Below, piece after piece: positions 1 through 5,485 of a DNA stretch of 5,485 bases. Every line of letters starts with the position of its first letter. The first letter of the stretch is position 1. The position numbers were made by a program, and so were the translations under genes. The stretch comes from JBHICC01 sp046759385 (lineage in GTDB: Bacteria > Pseudomonadota > Gammaproteobacteria > Acidiferrobacterales > SPGG2), in assembly GCA_046759385.1 (NCBI GenBank), contig JBHICC010000080.1:1-5485 (forward strand), read 5' to 3'. The notes beneath the pieces are model-generated. The model saw only the letters and a program-made list of their open reading frames with translations. It was not told where the DNA came from and made no database searches.

Positions 1-1
1 C

Positions 2-847
2 GGCATAAGTAGAGGGTTCAGGTTGTTTTTCCAAGACATTGATACTGCGGAGACAAACGTCGGGGACTATGAAACAGATACGCGCGGGGCTGGTATTTTC
101 TTCGGTCTCCCAATTGGCGAAACTCGCCGTATCCGGTTAGGGGGCGATCTGGAGCGTACAGAGATCGGTGTCGACGCAGACAGCGCGCAGGTGGCGCAAG
201 ATTTTGTGGCCGAGAACGGGCCTGAGAACGACGTGCTGAAAGCAACGCTCGCGTGGTCGCAAGATACGCTTAATCGCGCAATTTTCCCCACCCGTGGCAC
301 GATCCATCGCTTAAGTGGTGAGATTGCGGTACCTCCTAGCGACCTGGAGTACTACAAGATCAACTACCTAACCGCGCGATATATGCCGACCAGTCGGCAG
401 ACGGCGTTGCGTGCACGCGGAGAAGTGGGCTTCGGTGATGGGTACGGGGACACGTTGGAGTTACCCTTCTATGAAAACTTTTTTGCTGGCGGCGCGACTA
501 GCGTGCGTGGCTTCGCGTCGCGCACCCTAGGGCCACGAGACACGGCGCCACCGTTTGATCCAATCGGTGGGGATAAGCGGCTGTTGGGCAACTTAGAATG
601 GTTCTTTCCTGTGCCGGGCCAGTCGCGCAACCAAGGAATGCGCATGAGCCTGTTCCTGGATACGGGCTGGGTGTGGGGCCCTGACGAAAAGGTGGACCTA
701 TCGGAGTTGCGTTACTCCACCGGATTGGCGTTTAATTGGCTGAGTCCGGTCGGACCTCTGGCGATCATTATCGCAGTGCCTTTGAACGACGAGCCAGTAG
801 ACGACACCGAGACGGTACAGTTCACTTTAGGCACGCCTTTGCGATAG
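2..847 (+). CDS. bamA: BamA (Omp85), outer-membrane protein assembly factor, C-terminal barrel only (5' truncated by window edge)
   Basis: This is the central subunit of the BAM complex, which inserts beta-barrel proteins into the outer membrane. The frame is open from the left edge, so the true start and the periplasmic POTRA domains lie outside the window. About 281 residues are visible, starting GISRGF, which matches the mid-barrel region of E. coli BamA. The family hallmark loop-6 motif VRGF is encoded at 503-514, after FYENFFAGGATS and before the conserved LGP. Other matches are GGDKRLLGNLEW, the MSLFLDTGWVWG strand, a LSPVGPL strand near the end, and alternating aromatic/hydrophobic strands throughout. 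Loop 6 is shorter than in E. coli. The protein ends QFTLGTPLR, so the last residue is Arg rather than the usual aromatic. The TAG stop merges into a G-rich stretch that probably serves as the skp ribosome binding site. Family assignment is very secure. Confidence 0.96.
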   Translation, partial: GISRGFRLFFQDIDTAETNVGDYETDTRGAGIFFGLPIGETRRIRLGGDLERTEIGVDADSAQVAQDFVAENGPENDVLKATLAWSQDTLNRAIFPTRGTIHRLSGEIAVPPSDLEYYKINYLTARYMPTSRQTALRARGEVGFGDGYGDTLELPFYENFFAGGATSVRGFASRTLGPRDTAPPFDPIGGDKRLLGNLEWFFPVPGQSRNQGMRMSLFLDTGWVWGPDEKVDLSELRYSTGLAFNWLSPVGPLAIIIAVPLNDEPVDDTETVQFTLGTPLR

Positions 848-852
848 GGGGG
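846..852 (+). promoter_or_regulatory. probable ribosome binding site for skp
   Basis: A purine run AGGGGGG starts inside the bamA stop codon and ends 11 bases before the TTG at 864. It is the only Shine-Dalgarno-like element near the proposed skp start. It supports that start over the in-frame ATG at 894. The spacing is slightly long, so confidence is moderate. Confidence 0.5.
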
Positions 853-863
853 TAGAACAGATC

Positions 864-1397
864 TTGGACAAGAGGACGTTTTTGTATGTGTTGATGGCGT
901 GGCCACTATTTGTTGGCGTGGGTCTAGAGCCAGATGTGGCCAGAGGCGCCGACATCAAGATCGGCTATGTGAATGCTGTAAAGGTAATCGAACAAGCGCC
1001 ACAAGGCGAGGCAGCGTTAGAAAAACTGCAATCTGAGTTTGGGCCGCGTGATAAGAAGCTGGTAACGATGCAGCAAGACATAAGAAAGATGGAAGAGGAG
1101 CTGGAGAAAAATTCGCTTGTCATGAAGGAAACGGAGAAGCGTGCGCAGGAACGCAAACTACTGGTGTTGAAACGCGATCTTCGGCGCGCCACCCAAGAGT
1201 TCAGAGAGGATTACAACATGCGCCGAAATGAGGAGCTGGCGGCACTGCAAAAGATTGTGCAGCAGGTCATTATCGAGATAGCCAAGGAGGAGAACTACGA
1301 CCTGATCCTTCACGAAGGCACGATCTACGCCAGCAGTACCATCGATATCACGAGCAAGGTCCTGCAAAAGCTTAGTCAGAGAGCGCAGAAAAAGTAA
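864..1397 (+). CDS. skp: Skp/OmpH periplasmic chaperone
   Basis: Skp is a trimeric periplasmic holdase that binds unfolded outer-membrane proteins after secretion and delivers them to the BAM complex. The 177-residue product has an N-terminal signal peptide: positive residues K3 R4, a hydrophobic core at about 5-21, then the c-region EPDVARGA, with cleavage likely after G28 or A29. The mature start (A)DIKIGYVN matches the first core strand of E. coli Skp. Residues about 50-130 are highly charged helix with heptad-like spacing, the expected coiled-coil tentacle. The C-terminus (YDLILHEGTIYASSTIDITSKVL) returns to the core fold and matches the family's 'VAYNSSDVKDITADVLKQ' region. The TTG start is chosen because it keeps the charged n-region and lies downstream of a G-rich site; the in-frame ATG at 894 would remove the positive residues. 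The gene lies between bamA and lpxD, and its stop overlaps the lpxD ATG by one base. Confidence 0.93.
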   Translation: MDKRTFLYVLMAWPLFVGVGLEPDVARGADIKIGYVNAVKVIEQAPQGEAALEKLQSEFGPRDKKLVTMQQDIRKMEEELEKNSLVMKETEKRAQERKLLVLKRDLRRATQEFREDYNMRRNEELAALQKIVQQVIIEIAKEENYDLILHEGTIYASSTIDITSKVLQKLSQRAQKK

Positions 1398-2419
1398 TGA
1401 TTAAGCTTTCCGAGCTTGCGAGACGGTTTGGTGGCGAAGTTTACGGAGACCCAAACGTTGAGATTGATGGTGTTGCTAGCCTAGCAAGCGCAGGACCACG
1501 AGACATAAGCTATTTCGCCGACAAGAGATACGATCATGTGCTCAAGACAACCACGGCCGGCGTCGTACTGCTTGGAGAGCAAGACGCTGAGCGATTCACT
1601 GGGAATGCCTGGGTGGTTGAAAATCCACGGCTCTGTTTTGCTAGTATCGCCACACTGTTGCACCCACGCGCGCCTTTTCAACCTGGCAAACACCCGATGG
1701 CCTCTGTCGATCCGACAGCGACGGTTGCGAACAGCGCTTGGCTTGGACCCCACAGCGTAATCGAGGCGGGCGCAGTCATCGGTGAGGACGTTTTTCTTGG
1801 TTCGACATGTCACGTTGGAGCGCGAGCCCGCGTCGATAAAGGTACCTGGCTCACTGTACGGGTGGTCATCGGACATGACTGCACGATCGGCGAGAACTGT
1901 ACTATTCATCCGGGCGCCGTGATTGGCAGCGATGGCTTTGGCTACGTCAGCGATGGTCAGCGATGGGTCAAGGTTCCGCAGATAGGGGGCGTGCGCATTG
2001 GTAATGACGTTGAGATTGGCGCTAACACCACCATCGACCGCGGCACACTAGACGATACCGTCATCGGGGACGGGGTAAAGCTAGACAACCTCATTCAGAT
2101 CGGACACAACGTGTGTGTTGGCGATTATACGGCGATGGCCGCCCAAGTCGGGGTGGCCGGGAGCACTCACATTGGCAAGCACTGCACGATCGCTGGGCAA
2201 GCCGGAATCAGCGATAATCTCGAGATTGCCGATGGTGTCCATATTACGGCAAGATCGCTGGTCACCAAGTCGATTACGCAATCCGGTGTCTATTCGTCGG
2301 GCTTTCGGGCGCAGCCCGCGGCCAAGTGGAGGCGTAATGTGACGCGGTTCTCGCAGCTCGATGACATGGCAAAGCGTCTTCGGCTGCTTGAGCAGGAGGT
2401 TCAGCGGCTTTTGAAGTGA
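1397..2419 (+). CDS. lpxD: LpxD, UDP-3-O-(3-hydroxyacyl)glucosamine N-acyltransferase
   Basis: LpxD catalyses the third step of lipid A synthesis. It transfers a 3-hydroxyacyl chain from ACP to the 2-amino group of UDP-3-O-acyl-glucosamine, in the cytoplasm. The product has 340 residues (E. coli 341). The N-terminal uridine-binding domain covers about residues 1-100 and includes DGVASL, ISYFADKRY and NPRLCFASIATLLHP. A left-handed beta-helix of hexapeptide repeats follows at about 105-290, then a C-terminal helix (LDDMAKRLRLLEQEVQRLL). Conserved motifs include GSDGFGY, KVPQIG, VEIGANTTIDRG, LDDT and DNLIQIGHNV, in which H237 corresponds to catalytic H239 of E. coli. Oddities: the second active-site histidine (E. 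coli H276) is N274 here, and the uracil-contacting Asn (E. coli N44, C. trachomatis N46) is D42, although Y45 is kept. The acyl-ruler position (E. coli M290) appears to be L288. The ATG start overlaps the skp stop as TAATG and has no strong ribosome site, suggesting translational coupling. Confidence 0.97.
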   Translation: MIKLSELARRFGGEVYGDPNVEIDGVASLASAGPRDISYFADKRYDHVLKTTTAGVVLLGEQDAERFTGNAWVVENPRLCFASIATLLHPRAPFQPGKHPMASVDPTATVANSAWLGPHSVIEAGAVIGEDVFLGSTCHVGARARVDKGTWLTVRVVIGHDCTIGENCTIHPGAVIGSDGFGYVSDGQRWVKVPQIGGVRIGNDVEIGANTTIDRGTLDDTVIGDGVKLDNLIQIGHNVCVGDYTAMAAQVGVAGSTHIGKHCTIAGQAGISDNLEIADGVHITARSLVTKSITQSGVYSSGFRAQPAAKWRRNVTRFSQLDDMAKRLRLLEQEVQRLLK

Positions 2420-2422
2420 GGA
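2418..2422 (+). promoter_or_regulatory. ribosome binding site supporting the fabZ TTG start
   Basis: GAGGA overlaps the end of the lpxD stop codon and lies four bases before the TTG at 2427. An in-frame TGA at 2412-2414 closes the frame upstream, and no ATG or GTG lies between that stop and the TTG. The site therefore supports a rare start codon. Confidence 0.6.
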
Positions 2423-2426
2423 TAGT

Positions 2427-2876
2427 TTGAGCGACTTCGATATCGAAAAGATATTTCAGTACTTACCGCACCGATATCCGTTCTTACTCGTGGATCGCAT
2501 CATTGATTACAAGCAAGACGAATTATTGACTGCGATCAAGAACGTCACCATTAACGAGCCCTTTTTTCAAGGACACTTTCCGCACTATCCGGTCATGCCC
2601 GGTGTGCTGGTCATCGAAGCGATGGCTCAGGCCGGTGGTATTCTGGCCTTCAGGAGTCTCGATGTGTCACCGGACTCAGGCAGTACCATTTATTTGGTTG
2701 GCGTGGACAAAGCGCGCTTTAGGCGCCCAATTGTTCCAGGCGATCAGCTCAGGCTAACAGTGTCGGTAACGCGCAAGGTAAAGGGAATATGGAAATTCGA
2801 TGGTACCGCGCACGTCGGCGATGAGCTCTGTGTGAGTGCAGAACTCATGTGTACTTACAGGGAACTCGCTGAGTGA
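2427..2876 (+). CDS. fabZ: FabZ, 3-hydroxyacyl-ACP dehydratase
   Basis: FabZ dehydrates (3R)-hydroxyacyl-ACP to trans-2-enoyl-ACP in the elongation cycle of type II fatty acid synthesis, in the cytoplasm. The 149-residue product is close to the E. coli length (151) and has a single hot-dog fold. It starts DIEKIFQYLPHRYPFLLVDR, the family N-terminal signature. The active-site segment is FFQGHFPHYPVMPGVLVIEA, with H50 and E64 spaced 14 apart like H54 and E68 in E. coli. The later YLVGVDKARFRRPIVPGDQL motif is also typical. The TTG start is forced: the frame is closed by a stop at 2412, the next candidates downstream would delete the conserved HRYP motif, and a GAGGA site precedes it. The gene sits seven bases after lpxD, and its stop overlaps the lpxA GTG. 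Its placement with lpxA and lpxD reflects their competition for the same hydroxyacyl-ACP pool. Confidence 0.97.
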   Translation: MSDFDIEKIFQYLPHRYPFLLVDRIIDYKQDELLTAIKNVTINEPFFQGHFPHYPVMPGVLVIEAMAQAGGILAFRSLDVSPDSGSTIYLVGVDKARFRRPIVPGDQLRLTVSVTRKVKGIWKFDGTAHVGDELCVSAELMCTYRELAE

Positions 2877-3637
2877 TTCATCCGCAGGCGATTATCGATC
2901 CAGGGGCGAAGCTAGGAAAGGAAGTACACGTCGGTGCGTATTCGGTCATCGGCACTGACGTCGAAATAGGGGACCATACTTGGATCGGTCCACACGTCGT
3001 GGTAAGCGGCCCCACCAGGATTGGTCGCGACAACAGAATCTACCAGTTTTGTTCCATCGGCGAAGCGCCGCAGCACGTTGACTATAGCGGTGAGCGGACA
3101 CGATTGGAGATCGGCAATGCAAATATAATAAGGGAGTACTGCACGCTGAACCGCGGCACGGCGGAAGGCCATGGGGTCACGCGAATTGGCGATAACAACT
3201 TCTTCATGGCATACGTTCATGTGGCCCATGACTGTATCATCGGTGATCATACAATATTCGCTAACGCGACGAGTCTGGCAGGTCACGTAACAGTCGGGGA
3301 TTTTGCGTTTCTAGGCGGGTTCACGATCGTGCATCAGTTCTGCCATATCGGCGCGCATTGTATGACCGCGCTCGGAACGATAGCGTTCAAAGATATCCCC
3401 CCGTATGTATTGGCGGCCGGTAACGCTGCTGTGCCTCATAGCATTAATACGCGTGGCTTGAAGCGGCGGCGGTTCTCGCCGGCGGCCATCGCAGCGTTGC
3501 GCGACGCCTACAAAATCATCTATCGCTCTGGGCTCCAGCTTAGTGAAGCACTGGCCAAGCTGGAGGCCAGCGAGCACGAGGAAGTTCGAAACCTAGCTTC
3601 GTTTATTCAATCATCTGAACGCGGCATCATCCGGTAA
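2873..3637 (+). CDS. lpxA: LpxA, acyl-ACP:UDP-N-acetylglucosamine O-acyltransferase
   Basis: LpxA catalyses the first step of lipid A synthesis: transfer of a 3-hydroxyacyl chain from ACP to the 3-OH of UDP-GlcNAc. It works as a cytoplasmic homotrimer. The product has 254 residues (E. coli 262), with a slightly shorter N-terminus. A left-handed beta-helix of hexapeptide repeats covers about 1-185, followed by a helical C-terminal domain containing GLKRRRFSPAAI and AYKIIYRSG. Motifs include IYQFCSIGEAPQ, HVAHDC, LAGHV and VHQFCHIG. H119 matches the catalytic H125 of E. coli, H138 matches H144 and H154 matches H160. N192, R198 and R199 match the UDP-binding N198, R204 and R205. Two deviations stand out: D70 stands where E. 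coli has K76, and L167 stands at the acyl-ruler position (E. coli G173). The GTG start overlaps the fabZ stop as GTGA, with AGGGA nine bases upstream. Family identity is secure; chain length used is inference. Confidence 0.97.
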   Translation: MIHPQAIIDPGAKLGKEVHVGAYSVIGTDVEIGDHTWIGPHVVVSGPTRIGRDNRIYQFCSIGEAPQHVDYSGERTRLEIGNANIIREYCTLNRGTAEGHGVTRIGDNNFFMAYVHVAHDCIIGDHTIFANATSLAGHVTVGDFAFLGGFTIVHQFCHIGAHCMTALGTIAFKDIPPYVLAAGNAAVPHSINTRGLKRRRFSPAAIAALRDAYKIIYRSGLQLSEALAKLEASEHEEVRNLASFIQSSERGIIR

Positions 3638-3638
3638 C

Positions 3639-4814
3639 GTGGCGGCTCGACGCAGACCAGTCAGAATTGGCATAGTCGCGGGGGAGGTGTCCGGCGATCT
3701 GCTCGGAGCTGGTCTCATACGGGCGCTGAAGAAGCGTCTCCCTGAGGTGCGCTTTGAGGGTGTCTGCGGCGAGCGCATGGAAGCGGAAGGTTGCCGAAGC
3801 ATGTTTCCGATGGAATGGCTCTCTATCTTCGGGCTGGTGGAGGCCGTTGGCAAGTATCCGCAGATTCAGTGGATGCGACGGGACTTGATCAAGCATTTCC
3901 TGAGTGATCCACCGGACCTATTCATAGGCGTCGATGTCCCGGATTTTAATCTGGGTTTGGAAAAACGCCTGCGGAGAGCTGGCATAGCGACGGTACACTA
4001 CGTTAGCCCCACGGTGTGGGCATGGCGCAGTTACCGCATCCACAAGATCAAGAAAGCGGTCGACCGTATGCTGACCCTGTTTCCTTTTGAGGCACGCTAT
4101 TACGAACAACATCAACTGCCGGTTACGTTTGTCGGACATCCGCTTGCCGATCAAATCGATGACAGCGTCGACCAAGTAAGCATGCGAGGACGGCTGGGTC
4201 TGCCTAAAAAAAATGCCACCGTCATCGCCCTGTTACCGGGCAGCCGTGCTAATGAACTGAAGAGACACGGCCGTCTGTTCGTGGAAACGGCGCTCTGGCT
4301 GTATCGCCGCAATCCGACGATGCATTTTGTTGTGCCTTTGGTCAACAGCGATATCCGAGCAATGTTTGAGGATGCGATAGCAGCAAGCCGCGCAGAGGAT
4401 TTGCCGATCACTCGGCTCGACGGCCAGTCGCGTGACGCCATGGCGGCGGCCGACGTAGTCCTGCTTGCATCCGGCACGGCGGCGCTAGAAGCGGCGCTAT
4501 TACGCCGGCTCATGGTGGTAACGTACAAGGTTTCCTTGATCACCTATCTGCTGATAACGAGTTTCGCCCATGTGAAACTGTTCTCCCTGCCAAACAATCT
4601 GCTTGGTCGTGAGGTGGTACCGGAGCTCATACAGCAGGATGCAGTTCCTGAGAAATTAGGCACAGCCGTGGAGTATTACCTAACCCATCCTGAGAAGGCG
4701 CAGTCAGTGGGTGAGGAGCTCCGCGAGATTGGCGTGCAACTGCGCAGAAATGCTAATGAACGAGCGGCGGAGGCCGTATTGGAGGTATTGAAGACACAAA
4801 GCGGGCGTCCGTAA
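3639..4814 (+). CDS. lpxB: LpxB, lipid-A-disaccharide synthase
   Basis: LpxB is a GT19 glycosyltransferase that condenses UDP-2,3-diacylglucosamine with lipid X (2,3-diacylglucosamine 1-phosphate) to form the beta-1,6 disaccharide of lipid A. It acts on the inner face of the inner membrane. The product has 391 residues (E. coli 382). Visible motifs are AGEVSGDLLGAGLIRALK (about 14-31), FIGVDVPDFN with D99, the equivalent of the required E. coli D98, HYVSPTVWAWR, FVGHPLAD, LLPGSRANEL (198-207), LLASGTAALEAAL, and PNNLLGRE from 318. Two usually Ala positions are Val: GEVSGD for GEASGD, and GVDVPDF for GIDAPDF. The GTG start at 3639 lies one base after the lpxA TAA and just before the conserved glycine-rich N-terminus. 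No clear ribosome site is present, so coupling to lpxA is likely. An eight-A run at 4206-4213 does not break the frame. Confidence 0.97.
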   Translation: MAARRRPVRIGIVAGEVSGDLLGAGLIRALKKRLPEVRFEGVCGERMEAEGCRSMFPMEWLSIFGLVEAVGKYPQIQWMRRDLIKHFLSDPPDLFIGVDVPDFNLGLEKRLRRAGIATVHYVSPTVWAWRSYRIHKIKKAVDRMLTLFPFEARYYEQHQLPVTFVGHPLADQIDDSVDQVSMRGRLGLPKKNATVIALLPGSRANELKRHGRLFVETALWLYRRNPTMHFVVPLVNSDIRAMFEDAIAASRAEDLPITRLDGQSRDAMAAADVVLLASGTAALEAALLRRLMVVTYKVSLITYLLITSFAHVKLFSLPNNLLGREVVPELIQQDAVPEKLGTAVEYYLTHPEKAQSVGEELREIGVQLRRNANERAAEAVLEVLKTQSGRP

Positions 4815-4818
4815 GCGC

Positions 4819-5388
4819 ATGATTATGTGGGTCGCAGGCGTTGATGAGGCCGGGCGCGGACCGCTGGCTGGACCGGTGCTAGCGGCCGCCGTGGTGCTCG
4901 ATCCGAGTAGACCGATTGAGGGTCTAGCTGATTCGAAACTGCTCGCCCCGCGGCGTCGCGAGGTTTTAGCCGACGTAATTAAGGACCGCGCCCGTTGTTG
5001 GGCTATCGGGCGAGCGGATGTGGGAGATATTGACCGCCTCAACATTCTGCAGGCCACGTTGTTGGCGATGCGTCGTGCCGTCGAGGCGCTGGTGCCACGG
5101 GCCGACATGGCGTTGATTGATGGTAATCGTGCGCCGTCGCTACACTGCCTCGTTCACACGGTTGTCAGAGGTGACGCCACGGTACCTGCGATTTCAGCGG
5201 CCTCGATTTTGGCGAAAGTCGCGCGCGATGCGGAGATGCGGGCGTTAGATGCGCAGTTCCCGGGATACGGTTTTGCCCAACACAAAGGCTACGCAACGCC
5301 GGGGCACCTGTGTGCGCTGCAGCGCTACGGTGTGAGCCCCGTGCACCGGTGCAGTTTTGCGCCGGTGCGGCGCTTACTCACCCGCTGA
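4819..5388 (+). CDS. rnhB: Ribonuclease HII
   Basis: RNase HII cleaves 5' of ribonucleotides embedded in duplex DNA, starting ribonucleotide excision repair, and also degrades RNA in RNA-DNA hybrids. The product has 189 residues, within the usual range (E. coli 198). The catalytic set is intact: D9 and E10 in VAGVDEAGRGPLAGPV, D101 in ALIDGNRAP, and D119 in VVRGDATVPAISAASILAK. The D101-D119 spacing of 18 equals that of D108-D126 in E. coli, and D137 in AKVARDAEM is also conserved. The C-terminal substrate-binding motif YGFAQHKGYATPGHL is present. The usual DSK-K motif reads DSKLL. The start is the ATG four bases after the lpxB TAA; an ATG two codons later (4825) is nearly equivalent. There is no strong ribosome site, so coupling to lpxB is likely. 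It is the last gene of the run in this window. Confidence 0.97.
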   Translation: MIMWVAGVDEAGRGPLAGPVLAAAVVLDPSRPIEGLADSKLLAPRRREVLADVIKDRARCWAIGRADVGDIDRLNILQATLLAMRRAVEALVPRADMALIDGNRAPSLHCLVHTVVRGDATVPAISAASILAKVARDAEMRALDAQFPGYGFAQHKGYATPGHLCALQRYGVSPVHRCSFAPVRRLLTR

Positions 5389-5485
5389 CAGAAGAGGGAT
5401 CTTCAATCATTCTCAATTTAAAACAGCGTGTTATGGATGTTACCTAAGGTATGTTCTAGTTATCTCTCGACTACAGTGGCGGCCA
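5389..5485 (+). other. intergenic tail after rnhB, no gene recognised
   Basis: These 97 bases are visibly more AT-rich than the genes before them, for example around CAATTTAAAAC at 5414-5424. All ATG-initiated frames here close quickly, such as ATG-GAT-GTT-ACC-TAA. There is a perfect 5-bp stem with a four-base loop, GAAGA-GGGA-TCTTC at 5391-5404, and a short dyad TACCT-A-AGGTA at 5441-5451. Neither is followed by a T-tract, so neither reads as a standard intrinsic terminator. The start of dnaE, expected from E. coli gene order, is not seen. The tail may hold the end of the operon's mRNA or the leader of the next gene, but nothing specific can be assigned. Confidence 0.5.

Noticed and set aside
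1481..1909. 142-codon open frame on the minus strand within lpxD.
   Set aside because: It lies wholly inside a strongly conserved gene and its translation shows no recognisable family features; it is a shadow frame.
2861..2885. GGAACT at the end of fabZ resembling a sigma-E -35 element upstream of lpxA.
   Set aside because: No convincing sigma-E -10 element lies at the expected 16-17 base spacing, and lpxA overlaps fabZ, so an internal promoter is not supported by sequence alone.
4206..4213. Run of eight A residues within lpxB as a possible slippage or programmed frameshift site.
   Set aside because: The reading frame is intact on both sides with conserved motifs before and after, and no stimulatory structure or alternative product is evident.
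4704..5108. 134-codon minus-strand open frame across the lpxB/rnhB junction.
   Set aside because: Its translation is Ser/Arg/Ala-rich low-complexity sequence typical of antisense shadow frames, and both underlying genes have intact signature motifs.
5391..5404. Stem-loop after rnhB as an intrinsic terminator.
   Set aside because: The stem is only 5 bp, with A/T-rich pairs, and is followed by AATCATTC rather than a T-tract.
5440..5465. TTACCT and TTATCT as a possible -35/-10 promoter for a downstream gene.
   Set aside because: Both hexamers match the consensus poorly and the spacing is about 14 bases, too short for a sigma-70 promoter.

Overview
The window is a run of seven same-strand (+) genes with almost no spacing: the 3' part of bamA, then skp (ompH), lpxD, fabZ, lpxA, lpxB and rnhB. 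About 97 bases of non-coding sequence follow. This is the well-known proteobacterial envelope-biogenesis cluster; in E. coli the order is rseP-bamA-skp-lpxD-fabZ-lpxA-lpxB-rnhB-dnaE. Gene order and protein character point to a Gammaproteobacterium, or less likely a Betaproteobacterium. GC content looks to be in the mid-50s by eye. Many deviations from the E. coli sequences suggest a lineage distant from the enteric bacteria, but I cannot name a genus.

Layout: 2-847 encodes the C-terminal beta-barrel of BamA, cut by the window's left edge. 864-1397 encodes the periplasmic chaperone Skp, with a signal peptide and a TTG start. 1397-2419 encodes LpxD, whose ATG overlaps the skp stop as TAATG. 2427-2876 encodes FabZ, with a forced TTG start. 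2873-3637 encodes LpxA, with a GTG start overlapping the fabZ stop as GTGA. 3639-4814 encodes LpxB, with a GTG start one base after the lpxA stop. 4819-5388 encodes RNase HII. 5389-5485 holds no recognisable gene; dnaE, which follows rnhB in E. coli, does not begin within it.

How the genes work together: FabZ, LpxA and LpxD meet at the beta-hydroxyacyl-ACP branch point. FabZ dehydrates this intermediate for fatty-acid elongation. LpxA and LpxD use it to acylate UDP-GlcNAc-derived lipid A precursors, and LpxB joins two such sugars into the disaccharide. Skp carries unfolded outer-membrane proteins to the BAM machine, whose core is BamA. The cluster therefore co-expresses lipid A synthesis and outer-membrane protein assembly. 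RnhB, which removes ribonucleotides from DNA, is a conserved passenger. Overlaps and short gaps support one transcript with translational coupling. No promoter or strong terminator is visible inside the window.

I found no sign of a novel system, mobile element or transferred DNA. The points worth a second look are substitutions at functionally important positions: the BamA C-terminus, the second LpxD histidine, and the LpxA Lys76 and acyl-ruler positions. Frequent non-ATG starts and the unassigned right-hand tail are also noted. All residue comparisons to E. coli, Pseudomonas and Chlamydia proteins are made from memory and by eye.
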